DNA of 64,000 nucleotides from Paramarasmius palmivorus (lineage: Eukaryota > Basidiomycota > Agaricomycetes > Agaricales > Marasmiaceae), in NCBI GenBank assembly GCA_037176845.1, contig JAYKXP010000006.1:1105322-1169321 (forward strand), given 5' to 3'. The stretch's first letter is position 1, and each line of letters opens with the position of its first letter. This document shows, piece by piece, positions 38,093-51,064 of this stretch. The translations under genes were made by a program, and so were the position numbers. The notes below the pieces were generated by a model, which worked only from the letters and a program-made list of their open reading frames with translations, was not told where the DNA came from and made no database searches.

Positions 38093-41000
38093 ATGAACAA
38101 TTCTCGTCGAGTCGGAGGTCGTGCCGCCAAAGAAAACCTGTCGTACAGCTCAGTAATGACCAGCCAGCACGAAGACGTTGACATGAAACCCACTGCGATT
38201 GCCCAATTCTCTCAGTCCGACATACCTGCCACGTTCAACATGTCCATTTTTCTGTCGCCTGTGGACGTTCTGTCCTCGTCTCTTGACGATTCAAACAAGG
38301 AGAGGATCACTATACATGATTTGGTCGATGCATACTCCGTCATGGCATCCGCTCTCAAGACAATCATCCTTCAGAACCGAAACACAGAGACATCATTCAT
38401 CGATATTGGCCCAATCAAGAGTTGTTTATCTCTCTTCGTCTGTGCCATGCGTCGAGATGTGAAGAGAGTCCTTTACAGTCCATTCAACGAGGACGAGATT
38501 TCGACCAACGGCTTAACCAGTCGCCAAATTCGATGTGCAAAGGATCTTTCAATCCTAAGCCATCATGCTCTTCGAGTTCTTTCTCAGCTCCTGTCATTTC
38601 GGTTCTTTCTTCCGACGTTTAAAAGTGAGTCGCATAAATCCTAATGTATAACTCCTGTCTGAGTTGAATGGTCCAGTTAAACAGCTGACGTCCTTTTACG
38701 ACGATATCCTAACAATACTACAAGCCAATTCATTACCAACGCCTAACCCCAGCCGGACGCATGGCTTACTCCTTTGGATCCTACAAACACAACAGCTACC
38801 AGCTTCGATACTCGTATCCCGAAAGGAAAGGCTGCAGCGGGTTGTTAGCGAGGCCCTCGATGGTGCGTTTGGGAGGGAGCAATTTCAAGCCGACGGGTTG
38901 AAGGTCTGCACATTCATTTCGCTATTTTCCCCGATTCTAAGCATGGCTAGAACAGATTATCGCTTCACATCTCCGTAGACCAGAGAAAGAACTCCATCAA
39001 CTCTTCTCTGACTGTTTCAACACGACACTATCTTTACTTTGCTCCCCTACGCCATACCTACGATTACGTGCGGCGGACACACTCAGTGCTTTCGCCTTTG
39101 CGAAGCTTACAAACCTTACCGACGACGCACCCTTATCTCATGCTTTGCAGCGTTTTCTCGCATCCGGAGAAAACACTCTCAAGCCATTCCTTAAGAATGC
39201 TCTCACATGCAAGACACCGTCGCACTACAGCGAAGGCCCTATCTGGGCGTGCGTAGTCCTCGCGTCTCTCATCATTCTCATCGACCGCTCCATTTTTGGC
39301 AACGACACTCTAATCGGGCCGTTGGCCAAGCTTTTAGAGCTCGGCTCCAAGCATGATCGCCAGGCAATTTGTGTATTGTCACATCGCCTGTGGAATTGTT
39401 TGGTTTGGACGTTTTCGCGGGTCCAGCTGAACTCCCAGAACGAGAAAATGTGGAGACAAGTGCTTGGGTTTATCCAACAGGCACCTGGGCACGGAACTGG
39501 ACATGCGCTGGCGTACGTCCTTGGCACAATTGCTCCGTCTGACGATGTGGAAGCGACAGCATATATCACGGACATCCTGGACACAATAGACATGATGTTG
39601 AAGTCTAAATACGAGAGTACGCAGGCGGAAGGAGAGGAATTGCTTGCGAGGCTTCTGCACGCCCTGCGTGACTTGGAGCCACTTCCTACACTCTTAGATA
39701 CTTCTGTTATCCTTGCCCGAGAGCTCTTCGACGGCAAGCTGATCGACCTTGGCCTAAAGAACCTGGATAACGTTGTCGAGTCGATGGCACCGGTTAGCCT
39801 GAGTTATGTCAGGCCACTGACAGATCAAGAAATTCTCTATCATTGGGATGAGCTCTTAAGATTATGGACAATCATTATTCGGAGGATTCTAAAGAAGAAA
39901 AACCCAGACTTCCCGGTATGTGTTCTATTTGTCAACTTGCTTTCGTTCCGTTGTTTACGTCTTCTACCCCAGCGCAAGCTCATGGACATGTACCAACAAC
40001 TACTCCTCGTCAAAAGCCAGCTATCCCAAGGTCGATTTCACCTCGCTGCAAACATGGCCCTAATTGACGAAGCAGATGCCATCGCCGTGGATTTCATCCA
40101 CACAAATGTTTCGGAGGACCGCCAGCTTATCCAGATCCAGCTTGTAAGGCAACTCTGGCACACAACCACCCTGGTCTTCAATGACGAGACTCTGGTGCAT
40201 GCCTCTAAATCGATGCTTCACGCAGTGGTGCCGAAATTCCGGATTGAACAAGAGATAGTTATGAACTCGTTCCTTTCGCTATATCAGGAGTTACGGCCCG
40301 ATACCCAAGACTGGACGTTTGTTGCCCGTTCATTGCAGGGCAGAGGCTGCAATTGGGATGCCCTGACTGCTTTTGGACGTTGCGCTTCCATGTAAGTTTT
40401 CCTTCCATACCTGGGACTAATGCTCATGTCCATCAGCCATAATCTCGCCAACGCAGATAATATCGAGACCTGGGTTCGCCTGGTACGGGAAGCAAGGCTC
40501 CCTGCAGACGCCACAGTTCACGCTCTCTGGGTGGGTCTACAAACGGAAGCTGGCGACAAGTATGTTGCTTGTAGACATCTGTCATGCTGGTAGACTCACA
40601 CATGTTCCAGGCCTTCATTATACCCTGAATTAATATACCCCTTATTTCTGGCCATCGATCTATCTCGCCCGCCTTCCAAAGACCAAGAGATACTTCACGA
40701 TATGCTAATGGTGTTATATCCACCGACGGTGGAGAATATGCAACTCTCACTGGCATACGTCGCCCTTGCTGGGCAAATTGTCGCCTCAATAGCAATCGAC
40801 GATGTGGTCTCCTTCCTTTCTATGTGTTCGCCCTGCTTCACGCTGTGGTTCGAGGACAAGTCTAAATCCATAGCCGACGCCGACTACAATCGTGTGGTGA
40901 GCCTATTATCCTGTCTCGCGCACACTTCGATACTAACTCGCATTTATGTATAGATTGTACCTCTCTACTCTCGCATAATCGAGCGTCTTGAACATCTAGA

Positions 41001-42157
41001 ACCCACTGCTGAGATCATAGCCAATCTCGGAAACATGCTTGTGTCACCAATGGGTCGGTGCCCAGCCCCCGGGACGACGAGTGATGATTTCCAACGCTAC
41101 TGGACAGCGACCTATCACCACCGCAAAGCCAAGTTTTATAGCCACTACCCCGATGAATTGAAGAGGTGTTTGAGAGATTTCGAAATGGTCTACGGATGGA
41201 AATTAGCGGAAGGGTTCTCTCAGACAACAAACTCACAAGTTCAGGTAAAGCAAAGCGATAATGTCTGTCCTTCAAGGCCCCTGTTGATCGTTTGAGTGTC
41301 CAGAACCCAGAATATATAGTACCAGAAACACCGCCCAGTCAGCTCAATGACTTCGAGTATATCAATGGCGGCGATTTGTACACTGGAATGGACGTGGATG
41401 TGGCTGTAGGAGCGGCCAAAGTCGGCCTTCTGCAGTTACAGAGAAACGAATCTCAGGATTCCGATGTTTTTCCAAGCACTTCGAGTCCACCGAGTGCTAG
41501 GAAGCGGAAAAGCTTAACAGACCATGCTGTACCACCTCCCAAAGCTGCACATACAAGCTCTCCATCTCAGGGTACTCGCGCTACCACACTCTCCAGGAAG
41601 AAACGCAAGACCATGGTCCTCGATTGCGTACAGATCCCCATGCGACATGCTCAGGCCACTTTTGAAAGCCAGCTTATGACACCTGATCCTTCCAGACCCA
41701 ACTCAACGTCACCTTTCAGGACGGCTCTATTGAGCCAAGGACAAGAAGAGGAAGAAGATTTCAGCTGGGAGGATGGCAATGTGTCGATTAGCGACGTACG
41801 GGAACTACAGCTAGATGCTAAGAAAGGTACATCTCGTTTGATTCGTGGTGTCAAAGCACTTATCTTGTTCCAGAGCCAGCATTGGCTTCAGATAGTAATA
41901 TCAGCTCGAGTCAACCGAAGCGTTCGGTCAAATGCCATACCGAACCTGTACTCACCTCACCCTCCGTCAGAGCGTCGCCCATGCGTCGGACAAAAACAAC
42001 GTCTGCAAGCCTCCTTGAGCTGCAACGTGTCTATCAAACATTCACAGAGGCGAGAGGCACACTTCCCATTGAGGAACTTCGTCAAGCCTCAAAGTTGGTC
42101 AGTAGTCTGAGAGCCGCAATTGACGAGCAGCTGGAACGTCAGCGCGAACCGTCATAG
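38093..42157 (+). CDS. Large ARM-repeat protein, probable Rif1 homologue
   Basis: Probably the telomere and replication-timing regulator Rif1. The long helical N-terminal body (residues ~120-950) carries the type of sequence found in the Rif1 N-terminal domain: IWACVVLASLIILIDRSIFG, then HRLWNCLVWTFSRVQ and ELLRLWTIIIRRILK. The C-terminal ~300 residues are disordered with basic patches (SARKRKSLTD, LSRKKRKTMVL), then a short helical end. About eight introns of normal size interrupt it; the last stretch after 41292 is separated by one of them. A strict PP1-docking RVxF motif was not found, so the Rif1 label rests on the repeat body. It could be another large ARM/HEAT protein. Confidence 0.6.
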
Positions 42158-42558
42158 TTGAGGATTTAATGATAACTTATATGTTATTTATTCCATCATT
42201 TTCATACGCTTGCTCTTAATGGTATTATCATCGTCTGCTGCTTCCGATAATAAAGCTTAATAAAGCCTTGAATCTATAGCGTTGAGTATTTGCTACACCA
42301 CGTATCCAAATAACGTCCCTGTTCATCCGGTTCCTCTTTTCCTTCCCCTTTTCTTAGACAGTGACACGTACCACACTCAATCCCATCTGTCGCATTCTAC
42401 ATGCGTCAAGAGATGTGTGCAGGCTGTGCGTGGTGTGACCATACGTATTGAACTGTGCTTCACTGCTTGTACAGGTACTATGACAATTACAACAGAACAG
42501 CATCGAGCTAGACATCCCAAACCAGATGCTCTGGGGCTCTGAGTATCGTCTTTGCGAA
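42158..42558. other. Intergenic region before the NACHT remnant
   Basis: AT-rich near the Rif1-like gene end, with polyadenylation-like AATAAAG at about 42249-42255 and again just after. No gene supported. Confidence 0.4.
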
Positions 42559-44585
42559 ATGTCGATGTTCGCCAATGCGCATGGTTTCCGGATAAACAAC
42601 GGGCGTTTTAGTGTCGTCGGTCGAGACGTCACTGACTACAACTTATTTAAACGATCGTGCGTGTTTTCTTTCCTGTTGATAATGACAGCGTAGTAATGGC
42701 TATCTCTCACAGCTCTCCAAGCCCTCTCACTGGCCATCCTGGACGTAGATCCAACACACGATTCTGAAAGACGCTACCTCCACCCCAGTGCCATCCTGAA
42801 ACGCTTTCCCTTCATTTTCGACCCTTTCTTCGACGTGTCACTCTGGATGAATCTAGATTCAATTCCAGTCGTGACATCGAAATTTTCTTCTTCAGTGAAT
42901 TCAGACGAATCCGCAATCACCCTCGTAATCACCATATCCCGTTCCCAAATCCATGGCCTGCTCCTGGTGTTGTTTACGAGCTTGTTCATAAAGCATCCGG
43001 ACAATTCATCTACGCAGCCACAGTTGTGAAATTCGTAGACAACGAATACTCCAATCCGTGTACGCAGCTGGAGTTTGTTCTTCATACCGGTGGCACAAAT
43101 CCAGAACTCGGTTCGCCCTTTTATGATCTGGATGCCCTCTACCACCAGATCCTCTCTTCTAATCCACAGCGGTCGAAGGTGCGAGAGATCATTCGGGTTC
43201 TTACATCAGCCCCATTGCTGCATTGTCGGCGATGGTGTAGTATCAGTCCAACTCCACGATACATCGAAGCATTACTTCTCCTCTGTGAAGGGGATGTTAT
43301 CTTGACTTTACGTGGAATGCACTCAATTTTCGACATTGGTGGGCCCGACGACGAGATCCGGAATTTTCACAAATCATTCACCGATTTTATATGTGATCCA
43401 ACCAGGTCCACTTATTTCTGTGCGGGGGACGAAGAGAATCAGCATAGCTTTATTGCAGCCTCGTTTCTTCGTGCCATTGATCACTACACGCGACTCTGTG
43501 GTGGGGACGAAAGTGCATTATCCACTACGCAGTAAGTCTTGTCTAATGTATGAAAAATGGCCGACTGAGCAAATATCAAGGCGTAATGTTCTTCGTGCTG
43601 CCTGGGAAACTTGGGGGACCCATTGTTCCACGAGTAACCTCAGCGATGGTCTTCTAGATCTACTTCGAAATGGCAATTTCCCAGAAAGTCTTGGACTGCA
43701 CCTAACCAATTACCTGACCCATACCATACGGCATCGGACATTTCAGAGTCCATTGCGGCCACCGTATTCTCTCTGTTCTGCATTCAAAACCGGGGAATTC
43801 AGAATCCAGAAATTTTTTTCGGAAACTGCATTTCTACTGCGTCGATTGCAGGTATGCCTGGCAAGTTCCACGCCACATCCGTGTACTTACAGTAATGTGA
43901 TTACCATAGAAGGAGGATTCCGATGTGTTTGACGACATAACGAACCGCTTCTCTGATTTGAGACGTGGCTTTCGTGTCAGAGTCTTACAGTCCACCATTC
44001 CTCATGGGACGCTGTCCCAAATCCTTGAGACAGCTGCGATCGCCATAAGCAGGCATGTATATTCGGTCCGCTAGAATTACAAGACATCGTTCCTGGATTT
44101 CTCTGGTCGGAGCACTTCGAAGTCATCTCGCTTGGGGTTCAAGGGTGTGGCGAAGACTGTTCTGCGCCTCTAGATTCGCCCCATTTGACTATACTGTGCT
44201 CAGAGGCAGAGTCGCATGATATTTATCATGTCGACGTTTCACTTGCCATGAGGAATCAAGGGCTAATTGCGATGCGTAGCCTCGCCAAAGGGTGGCACCA
44301 TCCAGATTTTGACAGGCGTCGTCTTGCCCGTAACCTCTGCGAGATCTTGGAGATCTGTGGACCTAGTACAGATTTTCTGGAACCACTCCTTGAACTCTTC
44401 CCTAGTATTGTGTTCAAGATGGACGGAGAAAGAGTACTGAAGTGGTTACTGGTGAGTTGGATGCTTATGTACGGGCCGTTCAGTGATAACTCTTTTGATG
44501 CAATTAGTCCTTCACTGCGGAATACAACTCTCGGATTGCTCCCCTCATCACTGATTTACAAAGGAATCGGTCCATGTGGAGATGA
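42559..44585 (+). pseudogene. NACHT (NLR-like) gene lacking its ATPase core
   Basis: Mushroom NACHT proteins are STAND-type ATPases thought to act in non-self recognition. The N-terminal leader typical of agaric members is present at 42565 (MFANAHGFRINNGRFSVVGR). Within about 170 nt the sequence jumps to the far end of the NACHT module: RVTLDESRFNSSRDI, then ASGQFIYAATVVKFVD. The P-loop, Walker B and sensor segments are absent. The C-terminal part is well kept through several good introns (43532-43579, about 43852-43909, and one just after 44453) down to the stop at 44585. There is a frame break near 44055, before GPLELQDIVPGFLW. Internal deletion plus frameshift argues for a dead or strongly reduced gene. 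Confidence 0.7.
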
Positions 44586-45068
44586 CGCATATGGCATGGG
44601 ACCGTTTTGAGTATAAAGCGTTGGTTCGTAACGGGCGATGCGGTTTTGCGAGCTCCCTCTCAAACTCCTCTCCTCAGATAAACTCTTCCCGCTGTCAGGA
44701 ACATTCGAAGTTCAACCACGCTTTGTCGAATTCAATACAAGGAGCTGATACTTTACAAAATGATTGATGTGTAGCACTAGTTCATATGGCGGATTTATTA
44801 TGTACAGCCAATAATATGGATTAGACGAAAACCAAAACGACGAGAGACTCATCATAGTAATGTAGAACCCCAAGTAAGGAAGAAGCCAATGTGCATATAC
44901 AATAGGCTAGTTGTTTTTGAAGTGGATAGAGTGGACCCGAGATAAAAGACCGAATAGAGCCTTGACTCTGAGGTAAACCGATCAGCAAAGGCTGTCACGA
45001 TGAAAGGGCCTGTGAAGGCGAAAGTATAATTTACCATAACAGGTGAACGCAGCCCTTCGAAGGGTCGC

Positions 45069-46935
45069 TCAGTTGTCGTCATCCCCACCCTCGCCGTCGT
45101 AGTCATCATCCTCATAATCCTCGCCATCCTCGTCCTCATAATCTTCACTGTCCTCGTCATCGTCCTCATCACCCGCCCCTTCCGCGTCCGAGATATCCTC
45201 CACATCCACAATGACCTTCCAATTCGTATTCCTATCACCGCCAAGCTCCGTTAGAGGTGACGACAACCCCGGGGATTGATGATCGGCTCTCGCCAATCGC
45301 CTGAGAACATTCGTCTGACGATTACGCTCACTCGAGATGTCATCGGAAGTCAAATCGAGCACGGGCATAACTTTAACTGGAAGTGTACCAACAATCGCAA
45401 ACGATGCTCGGTCAGGTGTGGGAATTGGAGTGCAGTCCCTATGCGGCCGCTTAGCCTCTCGTTCCCGGAGTCGAAGCAGGAGCTTAACGTTGCAGTACCG
45501 CTTTTCTTCGTTCTCCTGCTCTTGTAAGCGGATTCTGTCGACTTTTAGAATCTCGAGTTTAGGAAGGATGAGTGGTGGTGAGGTATCGTTTGCGGAAGGT
45601 GCGCGGACGCCGGTGGTAGAACCATCGTCTTGTGTGACTTCCTGTAATTTAAGGTCGTCGACGAGGATTTTCCATACGCTTGTGTGCCATAAGCAGTACT
45701 GGATCTCGAGCTCCTTCAATTCCACAAGGGAAGAAAGGAAGCGTTTCAGGGAGGAATCGGAGCAAGGAAGGGAGGTGAGGACCAGTGATGTAAGAGATTG
45801 AAGGTGAAAAGCGTCTGAGCGAGGCTCTGAGACACTACGAACCCAATCATCGTAGGTCTCGGACGTATCTTCGTCCCTGTTGAGGTCCAGATCTAATTTT
45901 TTGACGTTTGGTACGCGGATGGAGACGGTTATTGCTTCCAGGTGATCTGGCTCGATATCAGTGAGCATAAGGTGCTTCAATCGAGGTAGCTCGATGGGCT
46001 CGAACATCTTCCAGTGATCAATGGTAGACACCCCGTTTGGAGTGGGTTCTCCGAAGCGAGGCCCAGAATAGTGAAGGAAGAGTCGTTCCAGATTGGGTGA
46101 CTTCTCCAGCATGTCCCGCCACGTCTTGAAAGGCGGACGCACGTTGTCTCGATGGAGTGAAAGCTCGAGACTGTATAAGTTCTGGAGGTAAGGACTCTGC
46201 CATGGTAAATTGACCCCAATCAAACTGAGATGCCGGAGTTTGGGGATATCGTCCATGAAGCAGATGACCGGTGGTCGGTGCTGGTGGGATGGAACGTTAT
46301 GGTGTGTCTTGACGTCGAGTACGAGAACGTACCGTAGCTTCGTGAAGGTCCCTGGGCTCCTGAAAATCCTCGAAATGGTACAGCTGCCAAGTTGTTAAAT
46401 TTGGCGCAGCACCGCAGTGCTTCTCGTAGCTATTCCCAATGTACTTCCTAGCAATGGCTTTGCATTCACCGTCTCGAACCTCCAGGTGAAAAGCACGCCA
46501 TTGCTTGGTATACGGGGCTAGTATTGCAAACACTTCGTCTAGTTCTCCTTTCCATAGCAGGGTCTGTGAATTGCGATATTCGTGTTGATTGACAGTGAGG
46601 ATAAGAATGTCAAATTGGCGGGATAGAGGGTATTCGTTGGTGTCTGTTCTCTGCACGACCCTGCTGCAGAACTGGCGAGCCCTGTCGATATGCGACCGCG
46701 ATCTGACATGTATGGTATTCCACAAGGCCGGGGAAGCGAGCGCTATCTTCCTCCAAGTCCTACAGACATGAGATAGATTGACCTGGGTGCCTGGGTCGTA
46801 AAAGCTAGGGCTAGCATCGGTACCCGATTTTAGAAGAAAAGTTTCTGTAGGCCTGTCGATATTTGAAGCGTGAATGAAGATATAATCAAGGATTTCTGTG
46901 GGGAGTTTTGATATCCCAGACGGTGAAGAGGACAT
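45069..46935 (-). CDS. F-box/LRR protein with acidic C-terminus
   Basis: Likely SCF ligase adaptor. The F-box is at residues ~9-60 (SKLPTEILDYIFIHAS, VCRTWRKIALASPALWN). Leucine-rich segments follow (LRHLSLIGV, LERLFLHYSG, LKHLMLTDIEP, LKELEIQYC). The last ~45 residues are nearly all Asp/Glu/Tyr/Gly, from an imperfect low-complexity tract at 45070-45180. Two exons, 46333-46935 and 45069-46280, join in phase to 604 residues; the junction reads HRPPVICFMDDIPKL. Substrate unknown. It converges on the NACHT remnant. Confidence 0.85.
45070..45180 (-). repeat. Low-complexity acidic coding tract
   Basis: Imperfect GAT/GAC/GAG/GAA run at the 3' end of the F-box/LRR gene, coding Asp/Glu-rich residues with interspersed Tyr and Gly. 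Prone to length change; part of the coding sequence. Confidence 0.7.
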
Positions 46936-49617
46936 GGTGGCGGGGGGACAAGGGGAATTGACATTGGAATGCGAAGAAGTAGGGTTATATATATTTGAGA
47001 GTAAGGTTCGGAAGCAAGCCCCTCACTTCATTCTTCTCTTGATTTGCCTTCAGGGCCGCCCTGTCGCCGAATTTTTCTTCCCGGCGCCTGTCTAGCACAG
47101 CTCCTCGACTCGGCTTTTCTTTCTTTCCTTGCTCCTAACCATCTCATGCTTCTTCGTCCTGTTCAGCTCCCTCAAACATAGCTTTTTCAAGCGAAAAAAA
47201 TATTCCCATTTTTTACATTCCAGTCCGTCGATCTCGTTCTTACGACCATAAACAGTCTAATGATGTCGTAAACCTTGGACATCTGATCACCCTGCAATGT
47301 ATGATGATGACTGGTCCTCCGTTGTGACTACTTTTGTCAACGAATTTAACGTTTCATACGTATGCAGTATTCGAGATCGCCGCGTTCTATAGGTGTGTGC
47401 AACACGTTCTCTGCTGAGAAGATGAACTATTGAAAGGGTATCTTTTAGCGCCTTGGAGCTTCTCCTTCATATGCTCTTAGCACTGGAAGATCTTCTTGCC
47501 AGGGAACAGAACCCTTGGGCGCAATTGTTGATAAAACATCCGTGCTGCTTCTAGGTTCCAATACATTGTGGAACAGTCCCGTGGGACTTTTTTCATTAAG
47601 GAGCCTCAATACCGCAAACACCAACTTGACATCTTGCTAAAAACCCACAGAGGGCTTTCCCCGGCCTAGACAAGAGAATCAGATAAGAGAGGTGTGTTTG
47701 AGGTGTGTGGCGGTAGACCCTTGACATTGTTCTTACTACCCCGCACTTCTTAGTGACCCTGTGAGAGGAACTGTCAAAGAGATGATTACCTCCCTGGGTG
47801 ATGTCTATTCCAGTCTTACCTCTTGACAGTCCGAAGACACAACGGGCGGCGTTCGATATTGTTAGATCTCCTATTTCGAAATTCCAAGAACGTGAGTGTT
47901 TCTGATTGTCAATGTTGCATACCAGTTTAGTTCTAGTGACCTCAGGCTTGCATCTCCAGCGTCAAAGTCCGCCATTGGCCGATATCGATATCTCATGCCG
48001 GACTGCAAACGACGCATGTACGTGCCCATTAGCTGGAATATGAATTCGTTCGCAAGGCGTGTGGACCCTGGAACTGTGGGAGAGGAGCATCATTCTCCGA
48101 TGTTTTCGTGAATCTTTTGTTATGTCGGCCTTCGGGGCGGGAAGTTCTTGATTCAAGACCTAGCTGGATTGAGTGCTCCACGGGAGGTAAAGAATTCACT
48201 TCATGGGATATCAGAGCGGTCAAGGTGCTGCTCAGCAGTCCGCATGTCAGACACGCTGTGCGATTCTTGGGCGTTTGAGAACTCGTCCCCTTCCCCGTAC
48301 GTCTCTTCTGGGCCTCTTCTGTGTCAGTATGGAGTTCATGCGCAGATCTTTAGTGTCAGATCCATCGTCCCTGCATTTTATATTTCTTCTCTATCTAGAG
48401 GTGACTGTGGCCCGGGGGGACCGCCTCCCCGTGACAGAACGGAAATTCTGTGGCAGAACCAGAAGGTACGTCCGTCCAGCCCACAGCTAGACAGGACTCT
48501 CACGAAACGTTTAACTCTCAAGTAGGACAATGGCTTCAGATGTTCGGGACGACTCATGGCGGTCTCCAGGCTCAGTCCCGTCGACTGACGTACGCACTAT
48601 CGTTGACCTTTCCCCAGTCGAATACAAAGGGTCCAACGTGCGTTACCGAACCTGAATCCCTAACGACTCACTTCCCAGTGTTCCCACTCCCTCGTTCATC
48701 ATACTAGCATGGTTGCAACCTCGAGAATGCAAGACATCACGACATTCCGACGGCTTGACGACAAGTCGCGGCGTTGAATGTTGGCTGATGGACGAACGGA
48801 GAATTGTCATCACGACTCACAGTTAAAGTAAAGATGTCCAGTCATGATGAGGCAAATACCTTTAGGCTCGCAGATTGTAGACGACCTCAGACGACCTCTC
48901 TTGCGATCGACTCGAGGCGCAGGCGAGCCTGTTTCTGCCATTGCGATCACCTCAGATCTGTCGCAGATACTTCCCGTTCCTTATCAGGCTCTAGAGCAAG
49001 TACGTCACCCACTCGGATCCTTCACTTCGAGGACTTGCCTTGCTGGCAGGTTATCTGGCTGTAGTTGTCCTGGTAACAACGACATACCTCCGACTGCCGG
49101 TTCTGGTTTTACGGAACTTCAAAAATAATTCGATTGTATATTTTTTGGCCCAGCATGAGGTAGGATGAGCCGACAACGAGAGGGATTCAAGCCAGAGTAA
49201 ACAAGGCCGCCGAGAGACGAGATGGCTGTAGAGTTTCCAATAAAGCGTGACGCGCGGCAATTCTGGGATCATGACATGAGGCTCGTATGTTAGAGGAGTT
49301 TAATTGTACTAGGAAATTGAAGAGCAATAAACGTTTCATTTCCGACAAGGAGATGTTCCGCTGAGTCGACAGGCAGTTTGCAACAAGCATCAAACTGACG
49401 GAGTGCATATTGACGGATCGGACGTAGTTGACGATCACTAGCAAGAGGAATTGAAATAAGCGTGGTCGCCAAGGTCCAACGTGACTGTCACGCAAAATAT
49501 ACCTCTCTTCCTCCTTTCACCTCCCTCAACAGTCTTTCTGCCTTGCTGTTGCGAGGCTTCCGTTCTCTATTATCCACGGTCTTTTCTTATTTAATATATA
49601 CATCCTAGATTCTGCGC
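46936..49617. other. Longest gene-free stretch (2.7 kb)
   Basis: Only short open frames with no domain on either strand, the longest about 125 codons near 48148-48525. The right end (49500-49617) is CT-rich and should be the promoter of the NPF-motif gene. I saw no terminal inverted repeats, target duplications or coding relics that I could name. Confidence 0.45.
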
Positions 49618-51064
49618 ATGGCACCCCCTCTCGCTGGTAGACCTCCCTTCGCAACAGACGAACCGGACAGCATCTACGAAACTCCTGCCCCCATACGCCG
49701 AATCCGTCAACCTGCACCTCCAAATCCAAATGACAGAAGTTCGGCCTATGATATGTTCGTGTTCATTCAATTGCACTGGGATCTTCACCGCAGTACTGAT
49801 AGCTATCATTTGAAATTAGGTATGACAACTATTTGAACGACCCTGCAAAAAATCGTCAGTCAGGCGCGGGCGCTCTGGGTTTGGGTCTTTTGAACGGCTC
49901 ATTGGACGACGAAGACGATGACGATGAGCCGTCTCCGAAACGACAGCCACCGCAACCGCAACCTACCTCGAAGAACGCAATGCTCGCCGCCGCCGTAACT
50001 GGCGTTGGTCGCAGGGCTTCACCTTCACCCCCACCTCAGTACAATGCATCACTCCGGTCAAATATCCCACCTCCTCAGCCCAGTAATCCGGTGCCTCCAC
50101 CGACTATTCTGGCACTAAGACCCGGTATTGCAGCACCTCGGCCGGGCTATGCAGCCCCCATAGCAGCTCTCAACCTTGCACGACCAGAACCTGCTGCAAA
50201 CCCAGTCATGCCAATGGGCGGAATGCCAGGTTATCGACAGCCGGGACCACCCATGATGCAGAACCCTTTCAATCCGCCATTGCAGAATCCATTTAGCCCA
50301 CACCCACAACAGGGGAGAATGCAGAATCCATTTCAACCACCCCGTCCAAACTATAGCTCTCCATCACCCATGCCTGTTTCAAGTACACCTCATCCTCTGG
50401 AACCTCCCGTCACACCTATCACCCCCGTGTTCGCTCGTCCAGCCAAGGAAATCAAGTTCGACGAGAAGCCGATCATGCGAGGCAAGACCGAAGATACGAT
50501 GCTTCCGTCAAGAGGTCAGAGACGTGACGATTTCTGGAGAAGGTTCAGTATGGTTGTGCACGAGCAGGAGAGGCCAAATGCACAGAAGAGGAGGTAGGTT
50601 CTTTGATTTCTCATTTCATACAGTGACACCAACCATTTTCCCAATAGCATGTGGCTCAGAAGAACGCAGAATGGAATTAAGAGGATGTCTCGATGGGTTT
50701 GGCTCGTTGGCATCCTCCTGATTCTCGTAAGTCATCTCCTTATAGGTAACTGCGCACTCTAATTTTTAATCGACTCCGAAAGCTCGCTGCCGGAGCGGCT
50801 GCATTGGGATGGTATATCTCACATAACGACACGTCCCAGACCCAACCCGGCATTGTTGGGGGCAATGCCGGTGCTACAGCAGGTCCCGCAACTGCCAGCA
50901 AACCACCCGCCAGTTTGAGGAGCAGTCTACACGTCAGCCCCACAAATACTGTTGCCAGAAGGGAATTTGCAGAACCCTTTCACACCCCAGCGCCGTCAAT
51001 ACCCCATGACATCGGCATTGGAAGCCATTCCTCTAGGAAAAGGCATTTGAACAGACTTCATTGA
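49618..51064 (+). CDS. Pro-rich single-pass membrane protein with NPF motifs
   Basis: Unrecognised. A ~330-residue disordered, proline-rich N-terminal part includes three NPF motifs close together (MQNPFNPPLQNPFSPH and QNPFQPP), which in known proteins bind EH domains of endocytic adaptors. One membrane helix follows (VWLVGILLILLAAGAAALGW) with flanking basic residues, then a ~75-residue Gly/Ala/Ser-rich end. There is no signal peptide, so a type II orientation with a cytosolic NPF region is likely. Exons 49618-49754, 49820-50593, 50648-50726 and 50783-51064 give 423 residues. The start has no competing ATG upstream in frame. Confidence 0.8.

Noticed and set aside
48870..48905. Short direct repeat GACGACCTC ... 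GACGACCTC
   Set aside because: Two copies only, no array structure; expected by chance in a gap of this size.
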